This document shows, piece after piece, positions 9,081 through 18,798 of a stretch of DNA of 64,000 bases (positions are counted from its first letter, which is position 1; each line of letters begins with the position of its first letter). Source of the DNA: AG25 sp035517615 (GTDB lineage Bacteria; Gemmatimonadota; Gemmatimonadetes; Gemmatimonadales; GWC2-71-9); the NCBI GenBank assembly GCA_035517615.1, contig DATIYM010000018.1, positions 56,808 through 120,807 of the forward strand, read 5' to 3'. The notes under the pieces are model-generated. The model had not been told where the DNA came from. It saw only the letters and a list, made by a program, of their open reading frames with translations, and did no database searches. Position numbers and translations under genes: made by a program.

Positions 9081-9811
9081 TCGCCCGTCCTAGTGGGCGA
9101 CGCAGCCGTCGAGTGATCGCGTCGCGCCCGCACCACCACCTGACCCGCGAAGCGCGCGTCGAGCTCGGTGTACCGCCGGCGGCGGCGCTTCAGGTCCTGC
9201 TGGACGAGCAGCGCCGCGCGCACGTCCTCGACGCCCGCATCCCGGGCGAACAGCACACGCGAGGTCGTGCAGTCGAGCGCGATGCCCGCTCCCTTGGGGA
9301 GCACACGCGCGGTGATCACGACCGCCGAAAAATCCGGATCGACCGTCGCGACCAGCGCCAGCACGCGCAGCAATGCGGTATCGCGCGCGGCCGCGACGGG
9401 CAGATCGATGCGGGCGCGCGCCGGATCGAATGGCAGCACAACCCCATGCGCATCGACCGGGGAGAGCTCGCCGCGTGGCCCCGGAATGAACGCCGCCGGC
9501 TCCACTTCCTGCACGACGATCTCGAGCGTCCCGGGGAAATGCCGCTCGATTGCCGCGTCCGCCACGCCGGCAACGCCCTTCACCCGATCCCGGAGCAGCT
9601 GGGCGTCGGTGAACACGCTCGACTCGGACGTGAGCCTGAGCGCGTGGACGATCGAGTCGGGCGCAAGATAACGGATGCCGGCCAGCTCGATTCGCCGGAC
9701 ACGAAATGCCGGCATCATGCGGATGGCGCGTGGCGCCCCGATCCAACCCACTACGATGACGGCCGCCGCGGCGGCGACGAACCCCAGGCGGCGTCGATCG
9801 CGTCGTTTCAC
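9077..9811 (-). CDS. ftsQ: Cell division protein FtsQ (POTRA domain)
   Basis: FtsQ is a bitopic inner-membrane protein that links early and late divisome proteins through FtsB/FtsL. The 244 residues comprise a short basic cytoplasmic tail (MKRRDRRR), one transmembrane helix (about 10-28), a POTRA region beginning at FRVRRIELAGIRYL near residue 37, and the FtsQ beta domain. Identification rests on architecture and position between murC and ftsA, since sequence conservation in this family is low. It overlaps murC and ftsA by four bases each. Confidence 0.88.
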   Translation of the reverse strand: MKRRDRRRLGFVAAAAAVIVVGWIGAPRAIRMMPAFRVRRIELAGIRYLAPDSIVHALRLTSESSVFTDAQLLRDRVKGVAGVADAAIERHFPGTLEIVVQEVEPAAFIPGPRGELSPVDAHGVVLPFDPARARIDLPVAAARDTALLRVLALVATVDPDFSAVVITARVLPKGAGIALDCTTSRVLFARDAGVEDVRAALLVQQDLKRRRRRYTELDARFAGQVVVRARRDHSTAASPTRTGE

Positions 9812-11211
9812 TCGCGAGCCCCAGGAGACCGCGGGTATCGTCCGGACAGTTCGCGTCCCACCCGCGTGATGTCTCCGGCGCCGAGCGTGAGGACCACGTC
9901 GCCACGTCGCATGAGCGCGGCCACCCGTTCCGTGAGCGCCGGGCGGTCGCGCACAGCCACCGTCGGCGCGCCCGCGCGGGCCGCGCCGCGCGCCACGATC
10001 TCCGCGGTGACGCCCGCGAGCGGCTGTTCCCGGGCGGCGTAGATCGGCGCGATCACGGCGACATCGGCCGCCGCGAGCGAGCGCCCCAGCGCGTCGCCGT
10101 GAAGCGCGGTGCGCGAAAAGAGGTGCGGCTGAAACACCGCCACGAGCCGCCGCCCCGGAAACCGCTGGCGCGCCGCGGCCAGCGTGGCCGCGACTTCGGT
10201 GGGATGGTGCGCGTAGTCATCCACGATGGTCACTCCGTCCACATCCCCGACATACTCGAACCGGCGAGCCACGCCGCTGAACCGCGCCAGTGCCTCGAGC
10301 GCCGGGCCGACATCAGCTCCGAGCGCGCGCACCACGCCCAGCGCCGCCGCGGCGTTCCGCAGGTTGTGCAGCCCTGGCACGCGTAACGATAACTCGACCT
10401 CCTCCCGCTCACCGGGGCCGGATGCGGGGAGCCGCACGCGAGCGCGTGAGGTCCCGACCTCGAGTGTCGGATCGATCAGGCGAATGTCGGCTTCAGGCGC
10501 CACCCCGAACGTCCAGACCGGGTTCGACAGTGCTTCGGCGACACGACGCGCCCCGACATCGTCGGAGCCAACGATTACCCGTGTTGCTCGGCTCGCGAAT
10601 TCGCGGAACGCGTCGTCGAGCGCCGCCATCGAGCCATAACACTCGAGATGATCGGCTTCCACGTTGTTCACGACGGCCACCGTCGGCCGGAGCGACAGAA
10701 ACGCGCGATCGAACTCGTCCGCCTCGACCACATACAGCGCCCGGCCGCCGATCCTGGCGTTGCCGCGCCACTGAGCGACACGGCCGCCGGCGAGTCCCGT
10801 GGGATTTCGCCCGGCGGCCGTGAGCGCCTCCGTGACCATCACCGTGGTGGTCGTCTTGCCGTGGGTGCCGGCGACGGCCACCAAGGTCCCGCCGGAAACC
10901 ACCTCGCCGAGAGCATCGGCTCGGCGAATGACGGGAATACCCTGGGCGCGTGCTCGCTCAACCTCCGGGTGCTGCCCCGGAACTGCGGCGGTCACGACCA
11001 GCGCACGGGCGCCTTCGACATGGCTGGGGTCGTGCCCCTGCTGGACGACGACCCCAAGGGCTGCCAAATCGGCGGCACCGGACGGATCGTTATCACAGCC
11101 TGTTACGGCGAGACCTTGTTGCCTGGCCAACAACGCCAAGCCACTCATCCCCGCCCCGCCTACTCCCATAAAGTGAATCGGGCGGGGATCGCCCGTTCCA
11201 AACAAGGTCAT
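9808..11211 (-). CDS. murC: UDP-N-acetylmuramate--L-alanine ligase MurC
   Basis: MurC adds L-alanine to UDP-MurNAc, the first peptide step of peptidoglycan precursor synthesis in the cytoplasm. The 467-residue protein has the Rossmann motif FMGVGGAGMSGLA near residue 14, the ATP loop AGTHGKTTTT near 112, EADEFDR near 163 and DDYAHHPTE near 322, all typical of MurC. ATG 11211 follows a 51-base gap after murG, the largest inside the cluster, and that gap holds a promoter-like sequence. No murB follows; ftsQ comes next. Confidence 0.97.
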   Translation of the reverse strand: MTLFGTGDPRPIHFMGVGGAGMSGLALLARQQGLAVTGCDNDPSGAADLAALGVVVQQGHDPSHVEGARALVVTAAVPGQHPEVERARAQGIPVIRRADALGEVVSGGTLVAVAGTHGKTTTTVMVTEALTAAGRNPTGLAGGRVAQWRGNARIGGRALYVVEADEFDRAFLSLRPTVAVVNNVEADHLECYGSMAALDDAFREFASRATRVIVGSDDVGARRVAEALSNPVWTFGVAPEADIRLIDPTLEVGTSRARVRLPASGPGEREEVELSLRVPGLHNLRNAAAALGVVRALGADVGPALEALARFSGVARRFEYVGDVDGVTIVDDYAHHPTEVAATLAAARQRFPGRRLVAVFQPHLFSRTALHGDALGRSLAAADVAVIAPIYAAREQPLAGVTAEIVARGAARAGAPTVAVRDRPALTERVAALMRRGDVVLTLGAGDITRVGRELSGRYPRSPGARE

Positions 11212-11223
11212 TAGTGAATGGCT

Positions 11224-11251
11224 AATATAGGAAATCTACGAGACTTGTGAA
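11224..11251 (-). promoter_or_regulatory. Candidate sigma-70-type promoter before murC-ftsQAZ
   Basis: On the minus strand TTCACA (11251-11246) and TATATT (11229-11224) are separated by 16 bases. Each differs from the consensus TTGACA/TATAAT by one or two positions. A start site about seven bases below the -10 box would leave a leader of only five or six bases before the murC ATG at 11211. It would allow murC, ftsQ, ftsA and ftsZ to be expressed apart from the upstream dcw genes. Confidence 0.5.
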
Positions 11252-11262
11252 AGCCTTACGGG

Positions 11263-12357
11263 TCAGAGCGTCAGGATGGCAGCCGCGATTTCGCGCGACG
11301 CTTCCGGGTGTCCATTCGCCTGCGCCCGCTCCGCCATCGTCGTGAGTCTCGGTCGGTCCCCGCTCATCTCGACCACGGTCTTGGCGAGCGATTCCGCAGT
11401 GAGGTCCGGCTCTGGAAGAAGGATGGCCGCCCCCCGGGCGGCAAGCGCGCGGGCGTTGTAGGTCTGGTGATCAGCCGCCGCGGTCTTGAGCGGGACCAGG
11501 ACACTCGGCTTTCCCCACGCGCACAGCTCGGCAATCGTCATTGCACCCGCGCGGGAAACCACGAGATCCGCGGCTCGGTACGCCGGAGCGATGGGATCGA
11601 AGAACCCGCGTACCACCACGCGCCCGGGAACAGCGCGCGACGCGTAGCGCTGCGCGTGCGCCGGCCCCGTGCCCCACAAGAGACTCACCCCGTCGAGCAA
11701 CCGCTGTTCGAGCGCGCCGGCCACAGCCGCATTCAACGTCTGCGATCCCTGGCTGCCACCGAACACAAACACGCACGGTCGCGACGGCTCGAGGCCCATC
11801 TCGCGCAACACGGCGAAGCGATCGGTGCCCTCGGTGCCGTTGGCCGCCGGCGGACGGATCGGATTGCCGAACGTAAAGATCTGCGTCGCGACACCGGTCG
11901 AGAGCCGGCCACGAGCATCGTCGATGCCGAGATAAATGTGGCGTGCGCGCCGGGCGAGCCAGCGGGTCGTGAGGCCGGGAAACGCGTTCTGCTCCTGAAG
12001 TGCCGTCGGAATGCCACGCCGCTGGGCGCGCCACACGACGGGCCCGGCCGCGTATCCCCCGGTGCTCACCACCACGTCCGGACGTTCGGCGTCGAGCAGC
12101 CGATCGACGTCGTGCTTGAGCCTGAGTGCGAGTCGAATCCAGCGCACGTTCCGCCACCACGATCCACGATACAGCGGTTCGGATGGGAGGAGACGATAGG
12201 CGTAGGGATACTTCGGCAAGACGATCTTCTCGATGCCTCGTTCTGAACCGATCAACAGCAGCTGGATATCGGGGCGCTGCTCAGTGAGCGCGGCGGCGAT
12301 CGCAAGCGCCGGCATCAGGTGACCGCCTGTGCCGCCGCCCGCGATGAGAACCTTCAT
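11263..12357 (-). CDS. murG: Lipid II synthase MurG (GlcNAc transferase)
   Basis: MurG is the peripheral inner-membrane GT28 glycosyltransferase that adds GlcNAc to lipid I to make lipid II. The 364-residue product has the first glycine loop GGGTGGHLMPALA at residues 7-19, the second glycine loop FGGSQGS near 200, and the UDP-GlcNAc-binding region SRAGAMTIAEL with ADHQTYNA in the C-terminal domain. It lies 33 bases after ftsW. Confidence 0.97.
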   Translation of the reverse strand: MKVLIAGGGTGGHLMPALAIAAALTEQRPDIQLLLIGSERGIEKIVLPKYPYAYRLLPSEPLYRGSWWRNVRWIRLALRLKHDVDRLLDAERPDVVVSTGGYAAGPVVWRAQRRGIPTALQEQNAFPGLTTRWLARRARHIYLGIDDARGRLSTGVATQIFTFGNPIRPPAANGTEGTDRFAVLREMGLEPSRPCVFVFGGSQGSQTLNAAVAGALEQRLLDGVSLLWGTGPAHAQRYASRAVPGRVVVRGFFDPIAPAYRAADLVVSRAGAMTIAELCAWGKPSVLVPLKTAAADHQTYNARALAARGAAILLPEPDLTAESLAKTVVEMSGDRPRLTTMAERAQANGHPEASREIAAAILTL

Positions 12358-12390
12358 GCGGACCGCACGTCGGGTGCCGCCCCGCCCCGA

Positions 12391-13521
12391 TTACCCACCA
12401 CCGCTCCGCACGTCTCTCCTGCTCCCGATGCTAATCAGCGCGCCGATCATCAGCAGCGCCATAAACAGGCTGGATCTGCCGTACGAGATGAACGGCAGCG
12501 TCACCCCGGTGGCCGGGATCAAGGCGAGAGTCACCCCGATGTGCAGCAGGGCGGAGACCGCGATTGATGCGGTGAGCCCGACAGCCAGGAGCTGGCCGAA
12601 CGAGTCGCGAGCACTCGTGGCGATTCGGAAACCGAGCCAGAGCACAGTAGCGAACAGGAGCAGCACCACACTCAATCCGAGGAATCCCCATTCCTCTCCG
12701 ATGGTCGAGAAAATGAAATCGGAGTACGCGTACGGCAGGTACCCGAATTTCTGCTGTCCCATGCCAAGCCCGACGCCCACGAGCTGCCCTGCGCCGATGC
12801 CGACCAGTGATTGATGCACCTGCCACGTCGCTTCGGAGGGGGCGCTTCCCGGATTGAGGAACGTCAGCACGCGAGCCAGACGATATTGGGCACTGGCGAC
12901 GGCGCCGAACGCGAGTGGCGCGCCCACTACCGCGAGTGCGAGGAAATGGCCAATCCGCGCGCCCGCCGCGAACAGGACGACGCCGGCCAGCAGAGCAACG
13001 AGCAGCGCCATCGAAAGGTTGGGCTCGAGGAAGATCAGTGCCACAATGGGCCCCAGCACCAGGACAAACGGCAGGAGGCCGTGCTGAAACGTGCGGATGT
13101 GCTCGCCCTTCCGCGCCGCGAGCATGGCCGTCCAGATCACGACCGCGAACTTCGCCACCTCGGAAGGTTGCAGCGTGAGCGGCCCGAATTGCACCCAGCG
13201 CCGAGCGCCGTTGACCGCGGGCGCGACGGAGCGCGTAAACGGCAGCACCGGCAAGAGCAGCAGCAGCGCCGTCAGCCCCAGCAACGGCCAGGCCGCGCGC
13301 TGCCACAGGCGATAATCCACGCGAGCACACACCACGGCCGCGAGCGCCCCGGCTGCGCCGCCCATGAGCTGACGCAGCGCGAATCCCGCACCCACCTCGC
13401 CCGATCCCCCCGCGGCGGTAACGAGACTCGAGGAGCCGTAGACCGCCACGAGTCCGAATACGACGAGCACGGCCACTACGAGCGCCAGCAAGCGCGTTTC
13501 CCAGCGCCGCTCGGCGCTCAC
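12391..13521 (-). CDS. ftsW: FtsW, SEDS-family peptidoglycan glycosyltransferase
   Basis: FtsW polymerises lipid II at the septum together with the class B PBP FtsI. The 376-residue protein is mostly transmembrane helices and shows NGARRWVQFGPLTLQPSE near residue 104, YSDFIFSTIGEEWGF near 267 (containing the Asp conserved in SEDS enzymes) and GVTLPFISYGRSSL near 342. Two spots differ from the usual SEDS pattern: EPNL where QPD or EPD is common, and ISYGRSS where ISYGGSS is common. The ATG overlaps the murD stop by four bases, in the normal dcw position, so FtsW is preferred over RodA. Confidence 0.95.
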   Translation of the reverse strand: MSAERRWETRLLALVVAVLVVFGLVAVYGSSSLVTAAGGSGEVGAGFALRQLMGGAAGALAAVVCARVDYRLWQRAAWPLLGLTALLLLLPVLPFTRSVAPAVNGARRWVQFGPLTLQPSEVAKFAVVIWTAMLAARKGEHIRTFQHGLLPFVLVLGPIVALIFLEPNLSMALLVALLAGVVLFAAGARIGHFLALAVVGAPLAFGAVASAQYRLARVLTFLNPGSAPSEATWQVHQSLVGIGAGQLVGVGLGMGQQKFGYLPYAYSDFIFSTIGEEWGFLGLSVVLLLFATVLWLGFRIATSARDSFGQLLAVGLTASIAVSALLHIGVTLALIPATGVTLPFISYGRSSLFMALLMIGALISIGSRRDVRSGGG

Positions 13522-14858
13522 GCCGTCTCCGCCAGCGCCCGGAACCGCGCGCCGCGCTCTTCGTAATTGTGGAACATGTCGTAGCTCGAGCAGGCGGGCG
13601 ACAGCAGAATCACGTCCCCCGGTTTCGCGGCGCGGCGCGCGCGGGCCACGACGTTCTCGAACGTGGTGCCGCGCTCGAGCGGCACCTGTCCCGCGAGATG
13701 CTGCTCGACGAGTGGTCCCGCCTCGCCGTACGCGATCACCAGCCGGCAGCGTCCGGTCTGGCGCAGCAAGTCGCCCAGCCGGGTATACGGCTCGCCCTTG
13801 TGCCGCCCACCGAGTAGCAGCACGAACGGCCGGGTCATCGCCTCGATGGCCACGACGGTCGAGGCAATGTTCGTGGCCTTCGAATCGTTGACCCAGAGCA
13901 CGCCCCCCACCTCCCGCACCGGCTCGAGCCGGTGCGGGAGCGGATGAAACGAGCTCAGGCCGCGCGCGATCGCGTCGGCCGCGACCCCGGCCTCGCGCAC
14001 TGCAAGCGCGGCGGCGAGAGCGTTGGCCACATTGTGGTCGCCCAACAGCTTCAGGTCATCGCGGCCGAGCAGCACCTCGTCTCCGAACCGCAATACGTGC
14101 CGCGCGCGGTCGTACCACGCGTCCGCCCGTCCGCGCAGCGAAAACAACCGCCGCTCGCCCCGTACCGACCTGGCCATGCCGAGGACCGCCCGATCGTCGC
14201 CGTTCAAGACCCATACGCTCTTGTCAGCGGCGTTGCGAAACAGGAGTTGTTTGTCCGCATAGTACTCCGCGACACTGGAGTAGCGGTCGAGATGATCGGG
14301 CGCGAGGTTCGTCATCACGCCCACCGCGGGCGCAAAATGCGGGCTGTCGTGCAGCTGAAACGAAGAGACTTCGACCGCGAGCCAGGAATACCGGTCCGGC
14401 GCGAGCGCCACCTCCGCGAGCGGCCGGCCGATGTTGCCTGCCGCTTCGGATTCGACGCCGCCCTGAATCAGCAGATGTTTGACGAGTGCCGTCGTGGTGG
14501 TCTTGCCGTTCGTACCCGTGACCGCGATGCAGCGCGTCGCGCGCAAATGCTGAAAGCCGAGATCGAGCTCGGAAATGATCGGAACGCTGGCGGCGCGCGC
14601 CGCGGCGAGGGGAGGTGCCGCCGGAGGCACGCCCGGCGATACCACTACGAGCTCCGACTGTTTGATCCGCGCGAGATCGTGTCCTCCGAGCTGGACCGTA
14701 ACGTCCCGCAGATCCCGGAGCGAGTCGAGCGCGACTCCGCTGTGTGCCTCCGGATGAGGATCCGCGTCGCTCGCGTACACCGCCTTCTTGTCTCGCACCA
14801 ACAGTCGTGTCGCCGCGATTCCACTCCGGCCCAGCCCGATGACTGCGACTTCGCTCAT
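13518..14858 (-). CDS. murD: UDP-MurNAc-L-alanine--D-glutamate ligase MurD
   Basis: MurD adds D-glutamate to UDP-MurNAc-L-Ala in the cytoplasm. The 446-residue product starts MSEVAVIGLGRSGIAATRLL (N-terminal uracil-binding domain), has the ATP loop VTGTNGKTTTTALV near residue 105, NLAPDHLDRY near 170, NDSKATN near 308 and a C-terminal LSPACSSYDMF motif. ATG 14858 overlaps the mraY stop by four bases; a longer in-frame start inside mraY is rejected. Confidence 0.97.
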   Translation of the reverse strand: MSEVAVIGLGRSGIAATRLLVRDKKAVYASDADPHPEAHSGVALDSLRDLRDVTVQLGGHDLARIKQSELVVVSPGVPPAAPPLAAARAASVPIISELDLGFQHLRATRCIAVTGTNGKTTTTALVKHLLIQGGVESEAAGNIGRPLAEVALAPDRYSWLAVEVSSFQLHDSPHFAPAVGVMTNLAPDHLDRYSSVAEYYADKQLLFRNAADKSVWVLNGDDRAVLGMARSVRGERRLFSLRGRADAWYDRARHVLRFGDEVLLGRDDLKLLGDHNVANALAAALAVREAGVAADAIARGLSSFHPLPHRLEPVREVGGVLWVNDSKATNIASTVVAIEAMTRPFVLLLGGRHKGEPYTRLGDLLRQTGRCRLVIAYGEAGPLVEQHLAGQVPLERGTTFENVVARARRAAKPGDVILLSPACSSYDMFHNYEERGARFRALAETA

Positions 14859-15976
14859 CGCACCTTCAGCGTCGCCAGCGCTACCGCGGCGCAGAGGACG
14901 CCGAGGATGTAGAACCGCACGACCACCTGCGGCTCCGCCCAGCCCAGCTTTTCGAAATGGTGGTGTAGCGGCGCCATGCGGAATACCCGGTGGGCGTCGG
15001 CGTACTCCTTGCCATGCTTTTTCTTGCGCCAGCGGTACGCGCTCGTTTGGATCAGCACCGAGAGGGCTTCCGCGGCAAACACCGCCCCCGCGATGAGCAG
15101 CAGGAACTCCGCCTTGAGCATGATGGCGACGGTGCCGAGCGCGCCGCCAATCGCGAGCGCTCCCGTATCTCCCATGAATACCTGCGCCGGATGGGCATTG
15201 AACCAGAGGAATCCGAGCGCCGCGCCGAGCAGAGCGCCGCAGAACACGGTCAGCTCGCCAGCTCCCGGAAGGAAATACACGCCGAGATACCTCGCGGCGT
15301 CGAAGCGTCCGAAGAGGTATGCGAAGATCGCGAACGCGCCCGCGGTAATCGCCGTGAGCCCGCTCGCGAGCCCGTCCAGACCGTCGGTCAGGTTCACGGC
15401 GTTCGAGCTGCCGGTGAGCACGAATGTCACGAACAGGACATACAGCGGCGGCCAGAACGGGAGCAGGTAGTACTTGAACAGTGGCACCTGCGTGGACGCG
15501 GCGTGCAAATTGGGCGCGAGCGGCCACACCAGCAGAAACACGCCGAGCGCGACGCCGAATGACACCTGGCCCGCGAGCTTCCAGCGCGCGATCAGCCCGC
15601 GCGACTCCGCGCGTACGATCTTGAGATAGTCGTCGAGAAATCCGATTGCGCCCATCCACAGCGTCGCGACGACGGCCAGCACCACATAGCGGCTATCGAG
15701 CCTCGCCCAGAGCAGGGTCGCGCTCACGCAGGCGAGAATGATGATGAGCCCGCCCATCGTCGGCGTGCCCCGCTTGCCCTGATGACTTGCCGGTCCCTCC
15801 GCGCGGATCACCTGCCCCACCTTGTAGCGCCGCAACGCGTCGATGATCCTCGGCCCGAAGACGAGCGCGACGAGCAGCGCCGTGAGCGTCGCGCCCGCCG
15901 CGCGAAACGTGATGTAGTTGAAGAGATTGAAGAGAATGTGACGCTTGGCGAACGGGGCCAGCAGGTGATACAGCAC
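14855..15976 (-). CDS. mraY: Phospho-MurNAc-pentapeptide transferase MraY
   Basis: MraY transfers phospho-MurNAc-pentapeptide to undecaprenyl phosphate, making lipid I in the inner membrane. The 373-residue product is about ten transmembrane helices with the family motifs GTPTMGGL near residue 69, GFLDDYLK near 112, NLTDGLDGLASG near 196 and MAPLHHHFEKLGW near 335. In the loop NAHPAQVFMGDTGALAIGG an Ala replaces the Ser commonly seen after DTG. It starts 18 bases after murF. Confidence 0.97.
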   Translation of the reverse strand: MLYHLLAPFAKRHILFNLFNYITFRAAGATLTALLVALVFGPRIIDALRRYKVGQVIRAEGPASHQGKRGTPTMGGLIIILACVSATLLWARLDSRYVVLAVVATLWMGAIGFLDDYLKIVRAESRGLIARWKLAGQVSFGVALGVFLLVWPLAPNLHAASTQVPLFKYYLLPFWPPLYVLFVTFVLTGSSNAVNLTDGLDGLASGLTAITAGAFAIFAYLFGRFDAARYLGVYFLPGAGELTVFCGALLGAALGFLWFNAHPAQVFMGDTGALAIGGALGTVAIMLKAEFLLLIAGAVFAAEALSVLIQTSAYRWRKKKHGKEYADAHRVFRMAPLHHHFEKLGWAEPQVVVRFYILGVLCAAVALATLKVR

Positions 15977-15994
15977 GTGGTCGGATCCTTGGAG

Positions 15995-17332
15995 TCAGGT
16001 CAGGTGGCGGAGCACCCGCTCGAGCGCCACGCCGCGTGACGCCTTCAGCAAGACGACCTCGTCGCCCCGCAGGGCGGCACGCAACCTCGGGCCCAGGCGC
16101 TCCGCGTCCTCCGCCGTCACGAGCCGATCGCGGGCCGTGGGCAACGCATTGAACGCGGGCACGAATTCACCCACGGCGCCGATCAGCGCCGGATCGAAGT
16201 CGACGATTTCCCGCGCCGCCGCGGCGTGCAATCTTGCACTTTCGGCGCCCAATTCCAACATCGACCCGACCACAATCGCGAGCGGCCGGTGTGCCCGCTC
16301 GGCCAGAAGGTGCGCGAAGCGCAGCGCCGAATGAAGCGACCCGGGGTTGGCATTGTAGGTGTCGTCGACCACCGTGAGACCCCGGATGGCGAGCACGGTC
16401 CCCCGACCCGAAGGAAGGCGTACGAGCGCCAGCGCCGCGAGCGCCGGCCCCGGGTCGGCGCCGGCCGCTCGCGCGACCGCCAGCGCGATCATCGCGTTCT
16501 CCACCTGATGCTCGCCGGGCACGGCGAGCCGCGCCTCGTGCTGCATCCATCGGACCGTGGCATATCCGGCATCATCGAGCTGGATGCGTTCCGGCCGCAC
16601 GTCCGCGCCCGGTGCCGTTCCCGCCACGATCGTGCGGGTGCGCCGCCGTGCTTCGATCGCCAGCTCCGGAGGATCGGTGCCCACCACTCCCAGCGGCGTT
16701 CCCTCGAGGAGCGATAGCTTTTCGCGCATCACGCCGGCGAGCGAGCCGAATCCTTCGACATGCGCGTAATTCACGTTGGTCACGACGCCGATCGTCGGCT
16801 CCACGATGCGCCGCAGCTTCGCGATCTCGCCCGGGATGCTCGCGCCCGCTTCGATCACGAGCGCTTCCGTACCTTCCGGCGCCGCCAGCAACGTCAACGG
16901 CACACCGATGAGATTGTTCAGGTTTCCGGACGTGGCATGGACGCGCCATTTCGAGCCGAGTGCGGCGCGGATCATTTCCTTCGTGCTCGTCTTGCCGCTC
17001 GATCCCGTGACGGCTACGACCGGCTTGTCGGTTCCGAGCGTGCGCCGCCGTGCGCGCCCGAGCAGCCCGAGCGCATCGAGCGTGTCGTCGACCTCGAAAC
17101 AGGGCAGCCCCTGGACCGGAGTGGTCCCGCGCCGGACGACTGCGGCGATCGCCCCGCGAGCCTTCGCCTCGGGCAGGAACGCGTGCGCATCGAACCGCTC
17201 GCCCTCGAGCGCCACGAACAGCGCGCCGGGCGCGAGCTGGCGCGTGTCGGTGCTCACCCCGCCTCCGAAGGAAAGGCCCGGTGGACCGGGCACGCCCAGC
17301 GCGGCAGAGACCGAGGCGGAGGTCCACATCAC
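15995..17332 (-). CDS. murF: UDP-MurNAc-tripeptide--D-Ala-D-Ala ligase MurF
   Basis: MurF adds D-Ala-D-Ala to the UDP-MurNAc-tripeptide, completing the cytoplasmic precursor. The 445 residues show VSTDTRQLAPGALFVAL near residue 26, the ATP loop VTGSSGKTSTKEM near 108, NVNYAHVEGFGS near 184 and DDTYNANPGS near 318, all typical of MurF. It overlaps the murE stop by four bases. No ddl gene lies in the cluster, so the D-Ala-D-Ala ligase must be encoded elsewhere. Confidence 0.96.
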   Translation of the reverse strand: MMWTSASVSAALGVPGPPGLSFGGGVSTDTRQLAPGALFVALEGERFDAHAFLPEAKARGAIAAVVRRGTTPVQGLPCFEVDDTLDALGLLGRARRRTLGTDKPVVAVTGSSGKTSTKEMIRAALGSKWRVHATSGNLNNLIGVPLTLLAAPEGTEALVIEAGASIPGEIAKLRRIVEPTIGVVTNVNYAHVEGFGSLAGVMREKLSLLEGTPLGVVGTDPPELAIEARRRTRTIVAGTAPGADVRPERIQLDDAGYATVRWMQHEARLAVPGEHQVENAMIALAVARAAGADPGPALAALALVRLPSGRGTVLAIRGLTVVDDTYNANPGSLHSALRFAHLLAERAHRPLAIVVGSMLELGAESARLHAAAAREIVDFDPALIGAVGEFVPAFNALPTARDRLVTAEDAERLGPRLRAALRGDEVVLLKASRGVALERVLRHLT

Positions 17333-18798
17333 GACGCTCCCAGCTCCTTCACGATCTGACGCTCATCAAAGGGCCGCTTCTCGGTGCCGACAATCTGGTA
17401 GGTCTCGTGCCCCTTGCCCGCGAGCAGGACCACGTCGTCCGGGCGAGCCCGGTTGAGCGCCAGGGCGATGGCCGCGCGGCGATCGGCCACGCGCTCGTGC
17501 CGCACTCCGGACATTCCTGCTTCCACTTCGTCGAGAATGCGCTCGGGGTCCTCGCGGCGCGGATTATCGGACGTGGCGATCGCGAGATCCGCGAGCCGGG
17601 CGGCGATGGCACCCATCGGGGCGCGCTTGCCACGGTCGCGCTCGCCGCCCGCGCCGAACACGACGATCACCTTTCCCCGGGTCAGCGCGCGTACCGTCTG
17701 CAACGCCCGCTCGAGCGCGTCGGGCGTGTGGGCGTAGTCCCGCAGGACCACGCACGGGGTGGTCGCGAGACGCTCCATGCGTCCGGGCACCTGTGGCGCG
17801 TGTGTCAGGCGCTCCCCGATGACCGCGAGCGGGACGGCAAGACCAAAGGCGCAGGCGGCGACTCCGAGCGCGTTGCTCACGTTGAACCGGCCGAGCAACG
17901 GTAGAGCTACGGCAACGGTTCCCGCGGGTGTGATGAGCGTGAAGCGCGACCCGCGCGCGTCGACCTCCACCCCGCGCGCCATGACGTCGGCCGCGGTTTC
18001 GCCGAAGCTGATCCGCCGGCGCCCGTTCGCGAGCGGCAGTGCCGTCCATGCCGGATCATCCGCGTTCACGACGGCAATGCCGTCAGGCGGGGGTGCGAGA
18101 TACTCGAGCAATCGGGCTTTCGCCGTGAAGTAGGCCTCGAGCGTCCTGTGATAGTCGAGATGATCCCGCGTCAGGTTCGTGAAAATCGCGGCACGGAACA
18201 CGAGGCCGTCGATGCGCCCCTGATCGAGGCTGTGTGACGATGCCTCCATCACCGCTCCGCGCGCGCCGTGCTGGACCAGCGCCGCCAGCGTGGCCTGCAG
18301 ATCGATCGGACCGGGCGTCGTGAGGTTGCCCGCCTCGCTCGCGATCTGGTTCCCCGCCCCGTCGAACGCGCCCAGCGTGCCGATCGACCCGGTCGGCTCG
18401 ATCGCCGAGAGCACGTGCCGGCAGAGGGTGACCGAGGTCGTCTTGCCGTTCGTACCGGTGACCGCGATCAGGTGCAGCCGGCTTGCGGGATGCCCGTACC
18501 AGGTTTCCGCGGCGACGGCCGCCGCGCGCCGCCCATCGCGCACGATGAGTTGCAGCAGCGGCGCCTCCACGGGGGCGTCGACCAGCGCGGCGCTTGCCCC
18601 GGCCCGCGCGGCGTCGGCCACGAAGCGATGGCCGTCCATTGTCGCACCTCGTACGGCGCAGAACAGGGTCCCCGGAATGAGGCGTCTCGTGTCGGCCGTC
18701 ACCCCGGTGATTTCCGGCCAGCTGGACCGCTCGCCTGGGGCCGCCACGAGCAATCCCGCCTGCTCCAGTGCCGCGGCGATCGCGACGAGGCGCGTCAT
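17329..18798 (-). CDS. murE: UDP-MurNAc-L-Ala-D-Glu--meso-DAP ligase MurE
   Basis: MurE adds the third residue of the stem peptide. The 489-residue product has VTADTRRLIPGTLFCA near residue 31, the ATP loop VTGTNGKTTSVTL near 110, EASSHSLDQGR near 178 and TSDNPRREDP near 405. DNPR in that last motif is the signature associated with meso-diaminopimelate as substrate, which points to a Gram-negative-type cell wall. ATG 18798 overlaps the ftsI stop by four bases; a longer start inside ftsI is rejected. Confidence 0.96.
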   Translation of the reverse strand: MTRLVAIAAALEQAGLLVAAPGERSSWPEITGVTADTRRLIPGTLFCAVRGATMDGHRFVADAARAGASAALVDAPVEAPLLQLIVRDGRRAAAVAAETWYGHPASRLHLIAVTGTNGKTTSVTLCRHVLSAIEPTGSIGTLGAFDGAGNQIASEAGNLTTPGPIDLQATLAALVQHGARGAVMEASSHSLDQGRIDGLVFRAAIFTNLTRDHLDYHRTLEAYFTAKARLLEYLAPPPDGIAVVNADDPAWTALPLANGRRRISFGETAADVMARGVEVDARGSRFTLITPAGTVAVALPLLGRFNVSNALGVAACAFGLAVPLAVIGERLTHAPQVPGRMERLATTPCVVLRDYAHTPDALERALQTVRALTRGKVIVVFGAGGERDRGKRAPMGAIAARLADLAIATSDNPRREDPERILDEVEAGMSGVRHERVADRRAAIALALNRARPDDVVLLAGKGHETYQIVGTEKRPFDERQIVKELGAS

